From Phytophthora sp. 'mugwort' (taxonomy: Eukaryota > Oomycota > Peronosporomycetes > Peronosporales > Peronosporaceae), in NCBI GenBank assembly GCA_033558025.1, contig JAUCEF010000153.1, positions 1 through 36,928 of the forward strand: a stretch of DNA of 36,928 nt. The letters are read 5' to 3'. Both the position numbers and the translations under genes were made by a program. The notes under the pieces were generated by a model. That model had not been told where the DNA came from and searched no databases. It saw nothing but the letters and a program-made list of their open reading frames with translations. Positions 1 to 9,014 of the stretch are shown piece by piece; positions within the stretch are counted from its first letter, which is position 1, and every line of letters begins with the position of its first letter.

Positions 1-213
1 TAATTTAATTATTAATAATTATATTAAAAATTTTTAATTTAATTAATACCGTTTTACGGTGTTTTATAAAAATTTAAAATTTTTATATTATTTAAGAGAA
101 AAAAATATTAGTAAAATTTAAATAAAAAAAAATATTAAATCTCAAAAATTAAATCAAATAAAAATTTAATTAATAACAAATTAATTATTAATAAAATAAT
201 TTAAATTATAATT
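1..213. other. A+T-rich non-coding leader with a small hairpin
   Basis: No convincing reading frame is visible. A 5-bp hairpin (ACCGT / TTT / ACGGT, 48-60) is the only G+C-containing structure. The rest is A/T runs ahead of the unknown ORF at 214. It could hold a promoter or processing site for that ORF, but nothing in the sequence proves this. Confidence 0.5.
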
Positions 214-627
214 ATGGATATCGAAAATATTTTAATAGACTTAAACAATGACAACAATAATATTGAAAAACACGAATCACAAGAACAAACATCAAATTAT
301 ATAAAATATATAATATTTATAATAGGTGCCTTTTTTATTTTAGGTTTAACTATTTTTTTAATTTATTTCAATAGCGATTTTCCAATAGTTTCTGCATTAC
401 AGGATTTAAGGAATATCGTCGATGATGAAACTTTCAATCAAATAAAACAAGTTGTTTTAAAAATGTTACGTGAACCTGAAAAAAGGGCGGCTGGATTAAA
501 TTTATTAGAATTATTAAAACTAACTATTCATCCAAGACATTTATTAAAAGATAATCCACAAGAATTTGAAAAAATGATGACTCATTTAATTAAAATTTTA
601 ATTTCTATTTTTAAAGAAGATGGCTAA
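214..627 (+). CDS. Hypothetical single-pass membrane protein (orf137)
   Basis: I do not recognise this 137-residue protein. It opens with an acidic, Asn-rich stretch (residues 1-30), has one clear hydrophobic membrane segment at about 31-53, and ends in a charged, probably helical region of about 80 residues. The start is an ATG and the stop a TAA at 625-627. Its codons use more G and C (GGC, GCG, GAC, CGT) than the neighbouring ribosomal-protein genes, and the protein is much less Lys/Asn-rich than those. A strong hairpin follows the stop immediately. It is the only plus-strand gene before the minus-strand block, so it stands alone as a transcript. It may be a lineage-specific mitochondrial ORF or derive from a plasmid; neither is shown. 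A partial ORF at the window's right edge has a similar style. Confidence 0.6.
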   Translation: MDIENILIDLNNDNNNIEKHESQEQTSNYIKYIIFIIGAFFILGLTIFLIYFNSDFPIVSALQDLRNIVDDETFNQIKQVVLKMLREPEKRAAGLNLLELLKLTIHPRHLLKDNPQEFEKMMTHLIKILISIFKEDG

Positions 628-629
628 AA

Positions 630-657
630 AAACCTATTTAATTTGTTAAATAGGTTT
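630..657 (+). terminator. Strong hairpin just after orf137
   Basis: A perfect 12-bp stem (AAACCTATTTAA at 630-641 with TTAAATAGGTTT at 646-657) encloses a 4-base loop and begins 2 bases after the orf137 stop codon. Its position suggests a transcript 3'-end or processing signal. That role is inferred from position and structure only. Confidence 0.55.
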
Positions 658-1038
658 CTAGATATACAATATATACATTATGTAAATTTTTACCAATTAA
701 AAACTAATTATGTGATTTTAAATTATAACTATGTTGATATTAATTTAATTTTAGTTATTGAGTATTTAATAAAAATTAATCTATTTAAATATTTATGTCA
801 TCAATAACTTATGTTAAACCATCTTGATTAAAAGTTATAGAATTAGCAATAATAATATTCTGTATTTATATTAAATTTGTAAGTGAACGCATTCTTCTTA
901 TATTTTTTAGAATATTTATTGAAAAAAATTGATTTTTTTAATTTATTATTTCTTAAAAAATTTAAATTTTATTATTTATATTATAAAAATAATTGAATTA
1001 TTTTTTTTTTAAGAATGAAATTTTTAAATAAAACTAAT
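658..1038. other. Non-coding stretch of about 380 bp with several hairpins
   Basis: No gene can be supported here. Visible structure: a 7-bp stem ATAACTT (804-810) / AAGTTAT (832-838) around a loop whose TTAA ends can also pair; directly after it AGAAT (839-843) / ATTCT (857-861); and ATTCT (891-895) / AGAAT (909-913). The middle part, around 815-900, is less A/T-monotonous than normal spacer and could hold an unrecognised structured RNA. I found no tRNA T-arm, no clear 5S rRNA and no RNase P RNA core motif. Confidence 0.4.
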
Positions 1039-1111
1039 TACAATCTCTTGGATTTGAACCAAGATTTTAAAGCTTAGAAGGCTAATACTCTACCAATTAA
1101 GTTAAGATTGT
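1039..1111 (-). tRNA. trnR: tRNA-Arg (anticodon UCU)
   Basis: Acceptor stem ACAATCT/AGATTGT, D-loop with TTGG, T-arm CTTGG-TTCAAAT-CCAAG and discriminator A. The loop CTTCTAA gives anticodon TCT. The anticodon stem (TTAGC/GCTTT) has only three good pairs; its outer two positions are U-U mismatches. Confidence 0.85.
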
Positions 1112-1128
1112 TTTAGTTTTATTAAGAA

Positions 1129-1839
1129 TTAAACAGTTTTATCTGAATATACATTAAAAATAGCTTTTAATGCATCTCGTGAAAGTTGTTTATAAATATT
1201 TTGTTTTAAAAATTTTTTTTTTTCCTTTTTAGTTAAAGTAACCGCTCCTATTAAAGCTATTAATAATATAATACCTGCAACTAAAAAAAAAAAAGCATAA
1301 TAACTATATAAAATTTGTCCAATTGTTTCAATATTTGTAATAGTATCTAATTGATAGATAAAATTTTTTAAAAAGGGTTTGACATCAACAAATATTTCAA
1401 AAGTACCTTTCATACTATCGTGAAAAAAAAATAAAGTATTTACTTTTTGAGTAAAAAAAGAATTATTTATTAAATGGTAATATGATGTAAAAACTTTACT
1501 AAACATAACAAACGTTTCTAAAAAAAAAATAAAACTAATTAAAAAAATAATTGGTAAATAACCAAAATTATTTTTTATTTTATTTTTATCAATTAAAACA
1601 TTAACATCTAGCATCATAATAACAAATAAAAATAATACAGTAATAGCTCCTACATAAATAATAATTAACATTATTGATAAAAATTCAATTTCAGAAATTA
1701 ATAATAATCCAGTTGAATTAGTAAAAACTAATATTAAAAAAAATGCAGAATATATTGTATTTGTAGAATATATTACAAATATAGCTGAAGTTAAAGCTAT
1801 AGTTGAAAAAGTATAAAAGAAAATTGTTTCGAAATCCAT
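1129..1839 (-). CDS. nad6: NADH dehydrogenase subunit 6
   Basis: Membrane-arm subunit of respiratory complex I, inner mitochondrial membrane. The 236 residues contain about five hydrophobic segments. The most conserved is the third helix region (SIMLIIIYVGAITVLFLFVI, about residues 54-73), which is the family hallmark. The gene starts at an ATG at 1839 and ends in TAA; it lies 17 bp from trnR. A loop of about 45 residues between the fourth and last helices, and a basic C-terminal tail, make it somewhat longer than the bacterial NuoJ core, as is usual for protist copies. It is co-directional with nad5 upstream (60-bp gap with a short hairpin), so probably part of the same minus-strand transcript. 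Confidence 0.95.
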   Translation of the reverse strand: MDFETIFFYTFSTIALTSAIFVIYSTNTIYSAFFLILVFTNSTGLLLISEIEFLSIMLIIIYVGAITVLFLFVIMMLDVNVLIDKNKIKNNFGYLPIIFLISFIFFLETFVMFSKVFTSYYHLINNSFFTQKVNTLFFFHDSMKGTFEIFVDVKPFLKNFIYQLDTITNIETIGQILYSYYAFFFLVAGIILLIALIGAVTLTKKEKKKFLKQNIYKQLSRDALKAIFNVYSDKTV

Positions 1840-1870
1840 AATGTATTTAAATTATATAAATTTATAATTA

Positions 1871-1884
1871 TATCTTAAAAGATA
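1871..1884. repeat. Short perfect palindrome between nad5 and nad6
   Basis: TATCTTAAAAGATA (1871-1884) is a self-complementary element in the 60-bp gap between nad5 and nad6. It could act as an RNA-cleavage hairpin between the two messages; this is inferred from position. Confidence 0.4.
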
Positions 1885-1899
1885 CATATTTTATTATTT

Positions 1900-3894
1900 T
1901 TATTTAATTAATAAAAAAATAAATAAAAATAATAAAATAGTAATAATATTAAAAAAATAAATAATAGAAAAAAAAATAATATTTATTAAACAAATAATGC
2001 TAATTAACATTAATAATGAATAGTGATAAATATAACCTGTTTGTAATAAAATTATTTTTTGACTTAAGAAAGAAAAAACGGTTATTAAACCAAAAGGACC
2101 ACACATTTCAATTAAACCTTTATCAATCATTTTATATGTTACATTATAACCAACTTTTAATATATATTGATTAATAAATTCATAATAAATTTTATCAAAA
2201 TACCATTTTCTATTTAAAAAATTATAAAAATAAAGACCATATTTTGAAATTTTTAAGTTATATAAAAATCTAAATTTAAAAAAATATAAATAAAAGGCAC
2301 AAAATAAGCCACAAAAACTTAAAATAACAGGTAATAATTTAAAAAATGTTGGTAAAAATTCAGCATCAATCATTTGATTATTAAATGGATTTATATAAAT
2401 TGAGTTATTCCAAAAATTTGAACCTAACCCAACAAACATATCTTTAGAAATATAACCTATAAAAATACTACCAAATGCTAAAACTCCTAAAGGAATACCC
2501 ATTTCTAATGGAACATCATGTGCATTTTTAATAACATTTTTATAGGCATTAGTTTCACTTAAAAAAGCAAAAAATAATAAACGTGTTGAATAGAATGCCG
2601 TAAAAAATGCACCAATAGTACCCAACCAATAAGCAAAATGACCTGTTTCACTAAAACTTGAAAATGCAACTTCTAATATTAAATCTTTAGAATAAAAACC
2701 AGTTAAAAAAGGAAAACCCATTAAAGATAATGAACCTATTAAAAACATTATATAAGTAAAAGGTAAAATTCTTCTTAAACCACCCATTTTTCTTATATCT
2801 TGTTCATCACCCATAGCATGAATTACAGCACCGGAACATAAAAATAATAATGCTTTAAAATATGCATGATTTGATAAATGAAAAATAGCTAAAGGATAAT
2901 TTGATAATCCACAAGCAAAAAACATATAACCTAATTGACTACAAGTAGAATAGGCAACTATTTTTTTAAAATCATTTTGTACTAGACCAATTGTACTTGA
3001 GAAAAAGGCTGTAGAAGCTCCAATAATTGTAATAACTTTTAAAGAAAACATTGAATATTCAAACATTGGTGAACAACGTGCAATTAAATAAACACCAGCA
3101 GTTACCATAGTCGCTGCATGGATTAATGCCGAAACCGGCGTAGGTCCTTCCATAGCATCGGGTAACCATAAATGTAAAAAAATTTGAGCAGATTTACCCA
3201 TAGCACCTATAAAAATTAAAATACACGCAACATCAATAATACTTAAAATATAATTAAAAAAAATAAATTTAAAATCTTTAACAATAGAAATTGCTGCAAA
3301 TGTACTAAAATATTCAATAGTTCTAATATTATAAAAAACAGTTAATACACCTAATAATAAGATTAAATCACTAATTCGATTAACTAACATAGCTTTTATA
3401 GCTGCTTTATTCGCTTGTAAACGTGTAAACCAAAAATTAATTAATAAATATGAACAAAAACCAACACCTTCCCATCCAACAAACATTTGCATAAAATTAT
3501 CACCTGTAACTAATATAATCATAAAAAAAGTAAATAGTGATAAATATGACATAAATCTAGATAAATGTGGATCATGATCCATATATTTAGAAGAATATAA
3601 ATGAACTAAAGTTGAAATACTTGTTACAACAATTAACATTATCATAGTTAAACTATCAAATAAAAAACACCAATTACAATTAAATAAACCACTATTAATC
3701 CAATTTGAAATATAAATAATATACTCATATTCATTTGTAATTGAATTATATATAATAATAAATGAAAAAAGACAACTTAAAAAAGTTGTTAATGTGGTTA
3801 TAAATACAGAACCTTTACGGCCAATATAAAAACCAAATAATCCAGAAGCTACTGAACCTAAAAAAGGTAAAAAAATTAAAGTTAATAATAACAT
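1900..3894 (-). CDS. nad5: NADH dehydrogenase subunit 5
   Basis: Proton-pumping antiporter-like subunit of complex I, distal part of the membrane arm. The 664 residues are full length for the family. Recognisable core motifs are GWEGVGFCSYLLINFW (near residues 140-156) and LPDAMEGPTPVSALIHAATM (about 243-262), with the lysines and histidines of the pumping path. The C-terminal third carries the lateral helix and ends in a very hydrophobic Ile/Phe/Leu stretch. ATG start at 3894, TAA stop. It lies in the minus-strand block between atp1 and nad6. Nothing is missing or broken. Confidence 0.98.
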   Translation of the reverse strand: MLLLTLIFLPFLGSVASGLFGFYIGRKGSVFITTLTTFLSCLFSFIIIYNSITNEYEYIIYISNWINSGLFNCNWCFLFDSLTMIMLIVVTSISTLVHLYSSKYMDHDPHLSRFMSYLSLFTFFMIILVTGDNFMQMFVGWEGVGFCSYLLINFWFTRLQANKAAIKAMLVNRISDLILLLGVLTVFYNIRTIEYFSTFAAISIVKDFKFIFFNYILSIIDVACILIFIGAMGKSAQIFLHLWLPDAMEGPTPVSALIHAATMVTAGVYLIARCSPMFEYSMFSLKVITIIGASTAFFSSTIGLVQNDFKKIVAYSTCSQLGYMFFACGLSNYPLAIFHLSNHAYFKALLFLCSGAVIHAMGDEQDIRKMGGLRRILPFTYIMFLIGSLSLMGFPFLTGFYSKDLILEVAFSSFSETGHFAYWLGTIGAFFTAFYSTRLLFFAFLSETNAYKNVIKNAHDVPLEMGIPLGVLAFGSIFIGYISKDMFVGLGSNFWNNSIYINPFNNQMIDAEFLPTFFKLLPVILSFCGLFCAFYLYFFKFRFLYNLKISKYGLYFYNFLNRKWYFDKIYYEFINQYILKVGYNVTYKMIDKGLIEMCGPFGLITVFSFLSQKIILLQTGYIYHYSLLMLISIICLINIIFFSIIYFFNIITILLFLFIFLLIK

Positions 3895-3948
3895 AATAGA
3901 ATAAAATAAATTTAAATTATTTAAAAATATAATAATAATTTTAAAATA

Positions 3949-4029
3949 ATTCTTCTTAAAGAATAAATATTTTTTAAAAAATTAATATTAGAATAATATT
4001 TAAAATTATTTTCTATATAGAAAATAATT
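3949..4029. repeat. Two palindromes in the atp1-nad5 spacer
   Basis: ATTCTT-CTTA-AAGAAT (3949-3964) is a 6-bp hairpin. A perfect 26-bp palindrome lies at 4004-4029, centred on TCTATATAGA and flanked by AATTATTT/AAATAATT. Both are in the 204-bp non-coding gap between atp1 and nad5. They may be processing or promoter elements; the sequence shows only the symmetry. Confidence 0.55.
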
Positions 4030-4052
4030 AATTTTTATCTGTTATGTTTTAT

Positions 4053-4109
4053 TTACAAAATATTATAATTATTTTTTATTAATAAAAAAATAATTATATT
4101 ATTTTGTAA
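4053..4109 (-). terminator. Long inverted repeat overlapping the atp1 stop codon
   Basis: TTACAAAATA at 4053 onwards is mirrored by TATTTTGTAA ending at 4109. The A/T sequence between is also near self-complementary, making an imperfect hairpin of roughly 25 bp. It contains the last codons and the stop of atp1 (minus strand), so it would form at the 3' end of that mRNA. A role in 3'-end formation or stability is inferred. Confidence 0.55.
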
Positions 4110-5628
4110 TAAAATTATTAGTAAAATTTGTTGCTAAAATATTAAGTTTTTTTTCTAATTCTTTAGATATTTCTTTTTTATTTAAGATTTCTTCTAAAAT
4201 ATTAAAATGATTATTTTTTATAAAATTTAACCAACTAATTTCAAAACTTGAAATTTTATCAACAGCAATTTTATCTAAGAAACCACGTACACCTAAATAA
4301 ATAATTACAATTTGATTTTCAACAGATAACGGTATATTTAAACCTTGTTTTAACATTTCTGTTAATCTAATCCCTCTATTTAATTGTTGTTGAGTTGTAG
4401 CATCTAAATCAGAACCAAATTGAGCAAATGCTTGTACTTCTCTAAATTGTGCTAATTCTAATTTCATTGTACCAGCAATTTGTTTCATAGCTTTAATTTG
4501 TGCAGAAGAACCAACACGACTTACAGATAATCCAACACTAATTGCAGGTCTTTGACCTTCATTAAATAATTCTGTTTCTAAAAAAATTTGTCCATCAGTA
4601 ATTGAAATAACATTTGTTGGAATATAAGCAGAAACATCTCCAGCTTGTGTTTCAATAATAGGTAATGCGGTTAATGAACCACCACCAATTTTTTTATTCA
4701 TTTTAGCAGCTCTTTCTAATAAACGAGAGTGTAAATAAAAAACATCTCCAGGATAAGCTTCTCTACCTGGAGGTCTTCTTAATAATAAAGACATTTGTCT
4801 ATAAGCTACCGCTTGTTTTGATAAATCATCATAGAAAATAACAGCATGTTTACCATTATCTCTAAAATATTCACCTAAAGCACAACCAGTATATGGAGCT
4901 AAATATTGTAAGGGTGCTGAATCTGAAGCAGTAGCCGCTACAATAACAGAAAAAAACATTGCATTTTTTTCTTCTAAAGTTTTTGTTAATTCAGCAATTG
5001 TTGATCTTTTTTGACCAACACCTACATAAATACAATATAATTGATTATTTATATCTTTTTTTAAATGAGGTTCTCTTTGATTAATTATAGTATCAATAGC
5101 AATAGATGTTTTACCTGTTTGTCTATCACCAATAATTAATTCCCTTTGACCACGACCAATAGGAATTAAACTATCTACAGCTTTTAAACCTGTTTGTACA
5201 GGTTGTTTAACACTTTCTCTAGGCATAATACCTGGAGCTTTAACTTCAACTCTACTTTCTAATTTACTGTTAATTTGACCTTTACCATCAATGGGTTGTC
5301 CTAAAGCATCAACTACTCTACCTAATACTTCAGGTCCTACAGGTACACTAACAATAGATCCAGTTCTTCGTACAAAATTACCTTCTTGAATTTCTCTATC
5401 ATTACTAAAAACAACAACACCAACAACATCAGGTTCTAAATTTAAAGCCATTCCTTTAATATTACCATTATTAAATTCAACCATTTCACCTGCTTGAATT
5501 TTAGTTAAACCATAACATCTTGCAATACCATCACTCATTGAAAGAACAATACCTGTTTCTTGTAAACTTTTTTCATCTTTATATTTTTTAATATTTGATT
5601 CCAGTATATATGATAATTCAATAGCCAT
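4099..5628 (-). CDS. atp1: ATP synthase F1 subunit alpha
   Basis: Non-catalytic nucleotide-binding subunit of the F1 head of mitochondrial ATP synthase, matrix side. The 509 residues match the family length. The Walker A motif GDRQTGKT sits at about 167-174, the alpha-subunit segment [18 protein letters not shown] follows in the central domain, and the C-terminal helical domain is present. The conserved N-terminal domain ([18 protein letters not shown]) begins near residue 24. ATG at 5628, TAA stop inside a hairpin. It lies between trnE and nad5. Mitochondrial retention of atp1 is restricted to some lineages (plants, jakobids, oomycetes and others), which helps place the organism. Its composition is less A+T-biased than the ribosomal-protein genes, as expected for a highly constrained protein. 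Confidence 0.98.
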   Translation of the reverse strand: MAIELSYILESNIKKYKDEKSLQETGIVLSMSDGIARCYGLTKIQAGEMVEFNNGNIKGMALNLEPDVVGVVVFSNDREIQEGNFVRRTGSIVSVPVGPEVLGRVVDALGQPIDGKGQINSKLESRVEVKAPGIMPRESVKQPVQTGLKAVDSLIPIGRGQRELIIGDRQTGKTSIAIDTIINQREPHLKKDINNQLYCIYVGVGQKRSTIAELTKTLEEKNAMFFSVIVAATASDSAPLQYLAPYTGCALGEYFRDNGKHAVIFYDDLSKQAVAYRQMSLLLRRPPGREAYPGDVFYLHSRLLERAAKMNKKIGGGSLTALPIIETQAGDVSAYIPTNVISITDGQIFLETELFNEGQRPAISVGLSVSRVGSSAQIKAMKQIAGTMKLELAQFREVQAFAQFGSDLDATTQQQLNRGIRLTEMLKQGLNIPLSVENQIVIIYLGVRGFLDKIAVDKISSFEISWLNFIKNNHFNILEEILNKKEISKELEKKLNILATNFTNNFITK

Positions 5629-5707
5629 AGAGGTTATTAAATTATCATATTATTTAATAATTATAAATTATTATAATTACCAAAATATATCAAATATATA
5701 TTTTTTA

Positions 5708-5779
5708 TACCCTTTACGAGAATTGAACTCGTATTTTTACCGTGAAAAGGTAATGTCCTAACCATTAGACTAAAAGGGC
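5708..5779 (-). tRNA. trnE: tRNA-Glu (anticodon UUC)
   Basis: Acceptor GCCCTTT/AAAGGGT (first pair G-U), anticodon stem TTACC/GGTAA around loop TTTTCAC, T-arm with TTCAATT loop, discriminator A. It separates atp1 from nad4 in the minus-strand block. Confidence 0.93.
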
Positions 5780-5813
5780 TTTTTATTAAACAAAAAATTT
5801 TGTTTAATAAAAA
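5780..5813 (-). terminator. 16-bp hairpin containing the nad4 stop codon
   Basis: Bases 5780-5795 pair perfectly with 5798-5813 around a 2-base AA loop. The TAA stop of nad4 (5804-5806, minus strand) is inside the stem, and the hairpin abuts trnE. It looks like an mRNA 3'-end structure, comparable to the one at atp1. Confidence 0.6.
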
Positions 5814-7279
5814 TAAGAAAAATCAATATGTATTAAAATTTTTGAAACACTTTCATGCATACAACTTTCAAAAATTTTAGGATATAAACCTAATAAAAAG
5901 ATATTTATAATTAATATTAAATGAATTAAAAATTCACGATAAGTTAAATCATAATAAATTTTTAAATAAATATTTTGAATATTACCATAACAAATTCGAT
6001 TATAAAATAATAAAGAATATACCCCACCCAAAAACATACCAATTGTCGCAAAAACAGCTGTTGTAGTATTATCTTCAAAAACTCCAGTTAAAATAAGAAT
6101 TTCACCCACAAAACTACTTGAACCTGGAATAGACATATTTGCTAATACATAAATAAATAATGCAATACAAAATAAAGGCATTGTATGTGCTAAACCACCA
6201 TAATAATTAATAAATCTTGTATGATATCGATCATATAAACATCCAATTGAAAAAAATAAACCACTCGATACTAAACCATGACTAATCATTTGAATAATAC
6301 TACCTTCTAATCCTTGAATAGTTAAAGAAAAAATACCCAATATTATAAAATTCATATGAGCAACTGATGCATAAGCAATAATACGTTTCAAATCTGTTTG
6401 TCGTATAGCTGTTAATGACGCATAAATAACAGATATTAAACATAAAACTAAAATATACGGTGTAAAATATAATGCAGCTTTAGGAAATAAAGGAACTAAA
6501 AACCTAATCATACCGTATGATCCTAATTTTAATAAAATACCAGCTAATAGTACAGAACCTGCGGTAGGTGCTTCAACATGTGCTTCCGGTAACCAAACAT
6601 GAAAAGGTAACATTGGAACTTTAACAGCAAATGATAAAAAAAAAGCTAAGAAATAAAATTTTTCATATGAAAAATTAAAATTACTATAATATAATATTTG
6701 ATAATCAGTTGTACCCACAGTTAAAAATAAATGAATAATGGCAATAAACATAAATAATGAACCTGCTAATGTATACATAAAAAACAAATATGAAGCTTTA
6801 ATTTTACGTTCTCTTGAACCCCAAATACCTATAATTAAAAACATAGGAATTAATACACTTTCAAAGAAAATATAAAAAATAAGTACATCTAATATACTAA
6901 ATGAAATGATTAAACAAAATTCTAAAATAAAATATAAAATAAAATATTCTTTTATATTTTTATTAATCATTTCATAACTAATTAACATACAGATTGGAAT
7001 CAAAAATGTTGTTAAAATTATAAAAAATAATGAAATACCATCAATACCTAAATAAAAATTAATATTAAATTGACTAATCCATTCTATTTTAAATAAATAT
7101 TGAAAATTAGAAGTTGATTTATCAAATAAAATCCATAAAGGTAATGACATTAAAAAAATGAAAAAAGACATAAAAATACTAAAATTTTTTATAAATTTTT
7201 CATTTTTCGAAAAAGCTAATATAATAACCGTAATTAATGGTAAAATAAGTAAAAAAATTAATATAAACTTATTAAACAT
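5804..7279 (-). CDS. nad4: NADH dehydrogenase subunit 4
   Basis: Antiporter-like proton-pumping subunit of complex I. From the ATG at 7279 (protein starting MFNKFILIFLL) it has 491 residues, the usual length. An open frame continues upstream to 7351, but that part reads through trnH and is not coding. Family motifs include FFESVLIPMFLIIGIWG and LPEAHVEAPTAGSVLLAGIL (the antiporter core), with about 13-14 hydrophobic helices. The stop codon lies in a strong hairpin next to trnE. Minus-strand block, between trnH and trnE. Confidence 0.97.
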   Translation of the reverse strand: MFNKFILIFLLILPLITVIILAFSKNEKFIKNFSIFMSFFIFLMSLPLWILFDKSTSNFQYLFKIEWISQFNINFYLGIDGISLFFIILTTFLIPICMLISYEMINKNIKEYFILYFILEFCLIISFSILDVLIFYIFFESVLIPMFLIIGIWGSRERKIKASYLFFMYTLAGSLFMFIAIIHLFLTVGTTDYQILYYSNFNFSYEKFYFLAFFLSFAVKVPMLPFHVWLPEAHVEAPTAGSVLLAGILLKLGSYGMIRFLVPLFPKAALYFTPYILVLCLISVIYASLTAIRQTDLKRIIAYASVAHMNFIILGIFSLTIQGLEGSIIQMISHGLVSSGLFFSIGCLYDRYHTRFINYYGGLAHTMPLFCIALFIYVLANMSIPGSSSFVGEILILTGVFEDNTTTAVFATIGMFLGGVYSLLFYNRICYGNIQNIYLKIYYDLTYREFLIHLILIINIFLLGLYPKIFESCMHESVSKILIHIDFSYFY

Positions 7280-7301
7280 AAAAAAATTTAATTTAAAAAT
7301 G

Positions 7302-7374
7302 GGCGAAAAATGGGACTTGAACCCATAACACTTAGACCCACAATCTAACACTCTACCTTTAAGTTATAATCGCC
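7302..7374 (-). tRNA. trnH: tRNA-His (anticodon GUG)
   Basis: Anticodon stem TTAGA/TCTAA with loop TTGTGGG, T-arm ATGGG-TTCAAGT-CCCAT. An extra 5' G opposite discriminator C fits the histidine identity element. The acceptor stem (GCGATTA/TTTTCGC) has two adjacent U-U mismatches at pairs 5 and 6. Confidence 0.88.
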
Positions 7375-7377
7375 TTT

Positions 7378-7797
7378 TTAAATTTTTCTTAAATAATATA
7401 TAAAATTTAAAAATGATTGAACAATTAAATTATTTAAAGGTGGATAGTTTTTAGATAATATTTGTTTTACTTTTAAATTAGAATAAATATTATTTTGAAT
7501 ACTCAAATAAATTAATTCAAGTTTTTTAAAATTATATAAATCCCTTATTAAATTTAATTCATTATTTCCATAAATTATTAAAATAGAACCTTGTCCTTTT
7601 AATTTTAAAAAAATATCAATAATTAAATTTTGATTTAATATTAAAGATTTATAATCAAATTTTTTAATTTTTTTTTTTAAAGATATTATTTCATTAATAT
7701 TTAAATCATTATAACGAAATATATATATATATTTATAAGTTTGTTTAATTTTTTGTAATTGATTTAATTTATACTTTTTAAATTTTTTTTTTTGCAT
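7378..7797 (-). CDS. rpl10: Probable ribosomal protein L10 (diverged)
   Basis: A 139-residue, Lys/Asn/Ile-rich protein. Its segment order fits bacterial and mitochondrial L10: an N-terminal basic helix, then a strand plus IFRYNDLNINEIISLKKKIK (compare the L10 pattern YRGLT-x-x-E-x-x-x-LR-x-x-LR), a strand with ILNQNL in place of VKNTL, then LKGQGSILIIYGNNE in place of the LKGPxAxxxxxxDP turn, and a C-terminal LPxxxxLxxx-type helix (NYPPLNNLIVQSFLNFIYYLRKI). L10 anchors the L7/L12 stalk on the large ribosomal subunit. It lies between trnH and nad7 in the minus-strand block. The assignment rests on pattern recognition without a profile search; the alternative is a lineage-specific ORF. ATG start, TAA stop. 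Confidence 0.6.
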   Translation of the reverse strand: MQKKKFKKYKLNQLQKIKQTYKYIYIFRYNDLNINEIISLKKKIKKFDYKSLILNQNLIIDIFLKLKGQGSILIIYGNNELNLIRDLYNFKKLELIYLSIQNNIYSNLKVKQILSKNYPPLNNLIVQSFLNFIYYLRKI

Positions 7798-7808
7798 AAT
7801 TTATTGAA

Positions 7809-7822
7809 AATAAAATTTTATT
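7809..7822. repeat. 14-bp palindrome between nad7 and the rpl10-like gene
   Basis: AATAAAATTTTATT (7809-7822) is perfectly self-complementary in the 38-bp gap downstream of nad7. It may be one of the recurring intergenic processing hairpins; in such A+T-rich sequence chance is also possible. Confidence 0.3.
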
Positions 7823-7835
7823 CTAATAATTAATA

Positions 7836-9014
7836 TTAACGATCAATTTCACCAAAAACAACATCTAAAGTACCAATAATTGTAACAACATCAGCAATCA
7901 TATGATTTTTAGCTATAAAATCTAATGCTTGTAAATGTAAAAATCCTGGTGATTTAATTTTACATCTGTAGGGTTTATTTGTACCATCTGCTACTAAATA
8001 AACACCATACTCACCTTTAGGTGCCTCAATAACTGTATAAGTTTCACCAGCATTTACACAAATATTTTCTGAATAATATTTAAAATGATGAATTAAAGAC
8101 TCCATAGAATTTTTAATTTGAATTCTATTTGGATTTGTAATTTTTTTATCATCTAATTTAATAGGACCTTGGGGAATTTTATTAAGTACTTGCAAAATAA
8201 TTCGAATTGATTGTCGCATTTCTTCTATTCTAATTAAATAACGATCATAACAATCGCCATTTGTACCTACAGGTATATCAAATTTTAATTGATCATAAAT
8301 TTCATAAGGTTGTGTTTTACGTAAATCCCATGAAATACCTGATCCACGTAACATAACACCACTAAAACCAAAATTTAAAGCATCTTTAGCAGATATAATA
8401 CCAATATCTACTAATCTTTGTTTCCAAATTCTATTATTAGTTAACATTTCTTCAATTTCATCTAAACGGGTATTAAATTGTTCACAAAAAATATATATAT
8501 CATTTAACAAACCTTTAGGCAAATCTTGATTAACACCTCCAGGTCTAAAATAAGCTGCATGCATACGTGCACCAGAAACACGTTCATAAAATTCCATTAA
8601 TTTCTCACGTTCTTCAAATCCCCAAAAATAAGGTGTCATAGCTCCTACATCTAAAGCATGACAACATACAGCTAATAAATGATTTAAGATACGTGTTATT
8701 TCTGAAAATAAAACTCTTATATATTGTGCTCGTAAAGGTATATCACAATTTAATAATTTTTCAATAGCCAAAACATATGCATGTTCTTGACACATCATAG
8801 ATACATAATCTAAACGATCAAAATAAGGTAACGCCTGTAAATAATTTTTATATTCAATTAATTTTTCTGTACCTCTATGTAATAAACCTATATGTGAATC
8901 AGCTTTTTTAACAACTTCACCGTTTAATTCTAAAATTAAACGTAAAACACCATGAGCCGCTGGATGTTGTGGACCAAAATTTATAGAAAAATTTTTAATT
9001 TTTTTTAATGACAT
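7836..9014 (-). CDS. nad7: NADH dehydrogenase subunit 7 (49-kDa)
   Basis: Peripheral-arm subunit of complex I that helps form the quinone-binding site with nad9 and PSST. The 392 residues are full length. Conserved regions: [20 protein letters not shown] near the N-terminus (quinone-site His residues), [30 protein letters not shown], and the C-terminal [19 protein letters not shown], which ends at the usual Asp-Arg. ATG at 9014, TAA stop. It is first in the minus-strand block, just across a 116-bp divergent spacer from nad2, so transcription probably starts in that spacer. A run of 21 T (plus strand) begins with the last base of the start codon. Confidence 0.98.
   Translation of the reverse strand: MSLKKIKNFSINFGPQHPAAHGVLRLILELNGEVVKKADSHIGLLHRGTEKLIEYKNYLQALPYFDRLDYVSMMCQEHAYVLAIEKLLNCDIPLRAQYIRVLFSEITRILNHLLAVCCHALDVGAMTPYFWGFEEREKLMEFYERVSGARMHAAYFRPGGVNQDLPKGLLNDIYIFCEQFNTRLDEIEEMLTNNRIWKQRLVDIGIISAKDALNFGFSGVMLRGSGISWDLRKTQPYEIYDQLKFDIPVGTNGDCYDRYLIRIEEMRQSIRIILQVLNKIPQGPIKLDDKKITNPNRIQIKNSMESLIHHFKYYSENICVNAGETYTVIEAPKGEYGVYLVADGTNKPYRCKIKSPGFLHLQALDFIAKNHMIADVVTIIGTLDVVFGEIDR

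Noticed and set aside
804..913. 5S rRNA gene
   Set aside because: A short resemblance to the 5S core exists, but the AAGTTAT segment pairs with ATAACTT as a simple hairpin and no closing helix I or second domain could be built.
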